Source: an uncultured Bacteroidota bacterium (lineage in GTDB: Bacteria; Bacteroidota; Bacteroidia; Chitinophagales; Chitinophagaceae). Taken from it: a stretch of 36,298 bases of DNA. Below the pieces are notes generated by a model that ran no database searches, was not told the origin of the DNA, and saw only the letters and a program-made list of their open reading frames with translations. Positions 35,258 through 36,298 of this stretch are shown piece after piece. Within the stretch, counting starts at the first letter, position 1. Every line of letters starts with the position of its first letter. The stretch lies in contig CAIYTT010000191.1 of assembly GCA_903929195.1 (NCBI GenBank), positions 1 to 36,298 on the forward strand, in the 5' to 3' direction. A program made the position numbers and the translations under genes.

Positions 35258-35520
35258 TTAATGTTTGTGTATGATAATTTGGTTAATATAGTTCCTTAAT
35301 TCATCTATTGTATCTATTATAGTGCCTACAGAAAAAGGAAAGTTATCTGTATTCTGTAAAAACAATAACTCTCCACTTTCAACTGTATCTACATCAACTT
35401 TTGTTTCCCCTGAATTTCCCCATATAATTTGCAAGAATCCCCCCTTGTGACTATATTTACTTAAACAATTTCAATACCTGTTTTTAATATTTCTTCTACA
35501 AAAGCAAGAAACAAAATTAC
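35258..35520 (-). pseudogene. Frameshifted remnant of an unrecognised gene
   Basis: Two adjoining minus-strand frames look coding but are not joined. The first runs from the end of the DUF5615 remnant to about 35461 (LFLAFVEEILKTGIEIV, then stop). The second runs on to the TAA at 35258-35260 and reads like a real protein C-terminus (YSHKGGFLQIIWGNSGE, VDTVESGELLFLQNTDN, PFSVGTIIDTIDELRNYINQ). I do not recognise the family. It could instead be one intact ~60-aa C-terminal fragment. The remaining gap 35046-35257 is AT-rich and shows nothing. Confidence 0.4.
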
Positions 35521-35893
35521 AACCTATAATTTCGTATCCTCAATTTTTTAGAAGTAAGTACAGAAAAAGAACCCTTAAGACTTTCTTTATGTTGCGAAAG
35601 TGTTTCAATAATCAATTGGATTTTTGCATCAATTGGTAAATCAGTAATTCGTAATAACATACTGCCAATTTCAAACTCAATTAAATTACCATATACTAAA
35701 GTATCGCCAAAATCTTTATCCTCGGTAATAATAAATCCGCTTTTTCAATTGCAATATCTATAACCTCAAAATCAGTAATGCCTGATTTTTCATCACTTAT
35801 GGAATAAACAATATAGCCAAACTGAATTATACTACGAACAATTCTGGCATCAAGATTTTCATCAACTATAATTATTGGAAAATCATGCAACAT
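35517..35893 (-). pseudogene. DUF5615 PIN-like toxin remnant (frameshifted)
   Basis: The first frame reads MLHDFPIIIVDENLD, then SIIQFGYIVYSISDEKSGITD and VIDIAIEK. After an apparent single-base loss in the A-run near 35744 the other frame continues SGFIITEDKDFGDTLVYGN, then LLRITDLPIDAKIQLIIETL and LTSKKLRIRNYRL to a TAA at 35517-35519. This is the full DUF5615 layout: D-E-N-L-D at the start, E-D-K-D-F-G in the middle, R-I-R near the end. That is a PIN-like nuclease fold, usually paired with a DUF433 antitoxin. Total length (377 nt) is one base short of an open frame. Its start overlaps the end of the DUF433 remnant by 11 bp, as in an intact toxin-antitoxin operon. Confidence 0.8.
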
Positions 35894-36108
35894 CTATAAA
35901 TATTTCGTTGCGAATAAGATTTGCGCCATAAGTAATACAAGCTAATATTTCATTTCTGTTAAGGCGAGAATAAGCAAGAAGCAAATCATCAATAGATTCC
36001 CCACTACCAATCTTATCAAGATATTAAGTCAACTCCAATTCTTGTATGTTTAATAACAGACTTTCCCCTTAAGGCATCTTTTTTCTGCTCAATATAATCT
36101 AACGACAT
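35883..36108 (-). pseudogene. DUF433 antitoxin remnant (frameshifted)
   Basis: It starts MSLDYIEQKKDALRGKSVIK, then HTRIGVDLI. One extra T at 36021 breaks the frame. The next frame continues LDKIGSGESIDDLLLAYSRL, then NRNEILACITYGANLI to a TGA at 35883-35885. The I-x-x-T-R-I-x-V-D-L-I-L-D-x-x-x-x-G-x-S-I-D-D-L-L-x-A-Y-x-R-L pattern is the DUF433 winged-helix antitoxin signature. Removing one base restores a 75-codon gene. It lies directly upstream of, and overlaps, the DUF5615 remnant. Confidence 0.8.
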
Positions 36109-36156
36109 ATTAATCTGCCATTTTAATCAAAATTACGAAAAATAGAGTATATAAAC

Positions 36157-36190
36157 AAAAACGCCCTTACATTACTGTAAAGGCGTTTTT
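36157..36190 (-). terminator. Terminator of the rRNA operon
   Basis: Arms 36157-36171 and 36176-36190 pair over 15 bp with one mismatch and a 4-nt loop. The stem has a CGCC/GGCG core flanked by A5/T5 runs, giving a U-tract on the minus strand. It lies 8 bp past the 5S 3' end. Confidence 0.85.
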
Positions 36191-36198
36191 AAATGAAT

Positions 36199-36298
36199 AT
36201 GGCAGCTACCTACTCTCCCGCATTGTTGTGCAGTACCATCGGCCATGGCGGGCTTAACTTCTCTGTTCGGGATGGGAAGAGGTGAACACCGCCGGCAA
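36199..36298 (-). rRNA. rrf: 5S ribosomal RNA (3' part, cut by the window edge)
   Basis: Read on the minus strand the bases contain ATCCCGAACAGAGAAGTTAA and GATGGTACTGC, and end GAGAGTAGGTAGCTGCCAT. These are the loop and helix landmarks of bacterial 5S rRNA. About 100 nt are visible; the 5' ~10-20 nt lie beyond the window. The 23S and 16S genes should lie to the right. Confidence 0.95.

Overview
The window is AT-rich DNA from a member of the phylum Bacteroidota, most likely a gliding or chitinophagal/cytophagal-type lineage; the order cannot be fixed from this window. The main evidence is three very large exported proteins with type IX secretion sorting domains (one type B 'gliding motility-associated' end, two type A ends). 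Supporting evidence is a set of upstream boxes fitting the Bacteroidota promoter consensus TAnnTTTG, poor Shine-Dalgarno sequences, and Bacteroidota-typical families (GH3-like adenylating enzyme, LpxD, SWIM/SNF2 helicase).

Layout. 316-3798 (-): giant Ig/PKD-like adhesin with a T9SS type B end. 4074-7270: S41 C-terminal processing protease converging on a GH3-family enzyme. 7439-8036 (+): ribosomal proteins L21 and L27, ending in a 30-bp perfect inverted repeat that faces a PD-(D/E)XK (Rpn-type) nuclease gene whose only upstream in-frame ATG is followed directly by a stop. 9317-12088 (-): NHL-repeat secreted protein (six 56-residue repeats). 12390-16470 (+): respiratory complex I genes nuoA, B, C, D and E, with about 400 bp of accessory DNA between nuoD and nuoE and a decayed HicB-like gene directly after nuoE; nuoF onward is not here. 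16662-18646 (+): exported NTF2-like protein, SRPBCC protein, lpxD. 18677-26708 (-): SWIM-SNF2 helicase, a small unknown protein, an amidohydrolase next to an RluB-type pseudouridine synthase with a long repeat-rich tail, then an Hpt protein and a receiver protein. 26994-28079 (+): TolB-like exported protein, convergent with a GAF histidine kinase. 29639-30955: ispF convergent with an enoyl-CoA hydratase. 31070-35045 (-): TPR lipoprotein, then a glycine-rich ALK/LTK-like secreted protein with Ig-like repeats and a T9SS type A end. 35258-36108 (-): a graveyard of frameshifted toxin-antitoxin genes (DUF433/DUF5615). 36199-36298 (-): the 3' part of a 5S rRNA, so an rRNA operon lies just beyond the right edge.

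The housekeeping functions (translation, complex I, lipid A, isoprenoid, RNA modification) are intact, while the accessory material (HicB, DUF433, DUF5615, an AAA-like fragment, the Rpn start) is mostly broken. The most unusual structural theme is the set of long, perfect inverted repeats at gene 3' ends, several of which include the stop codon and last codons of a gene, most strikingly at convergent gene pairs. I did not find a convincing complete new defence or mobile system; the candidates are listed with their weaknesses.
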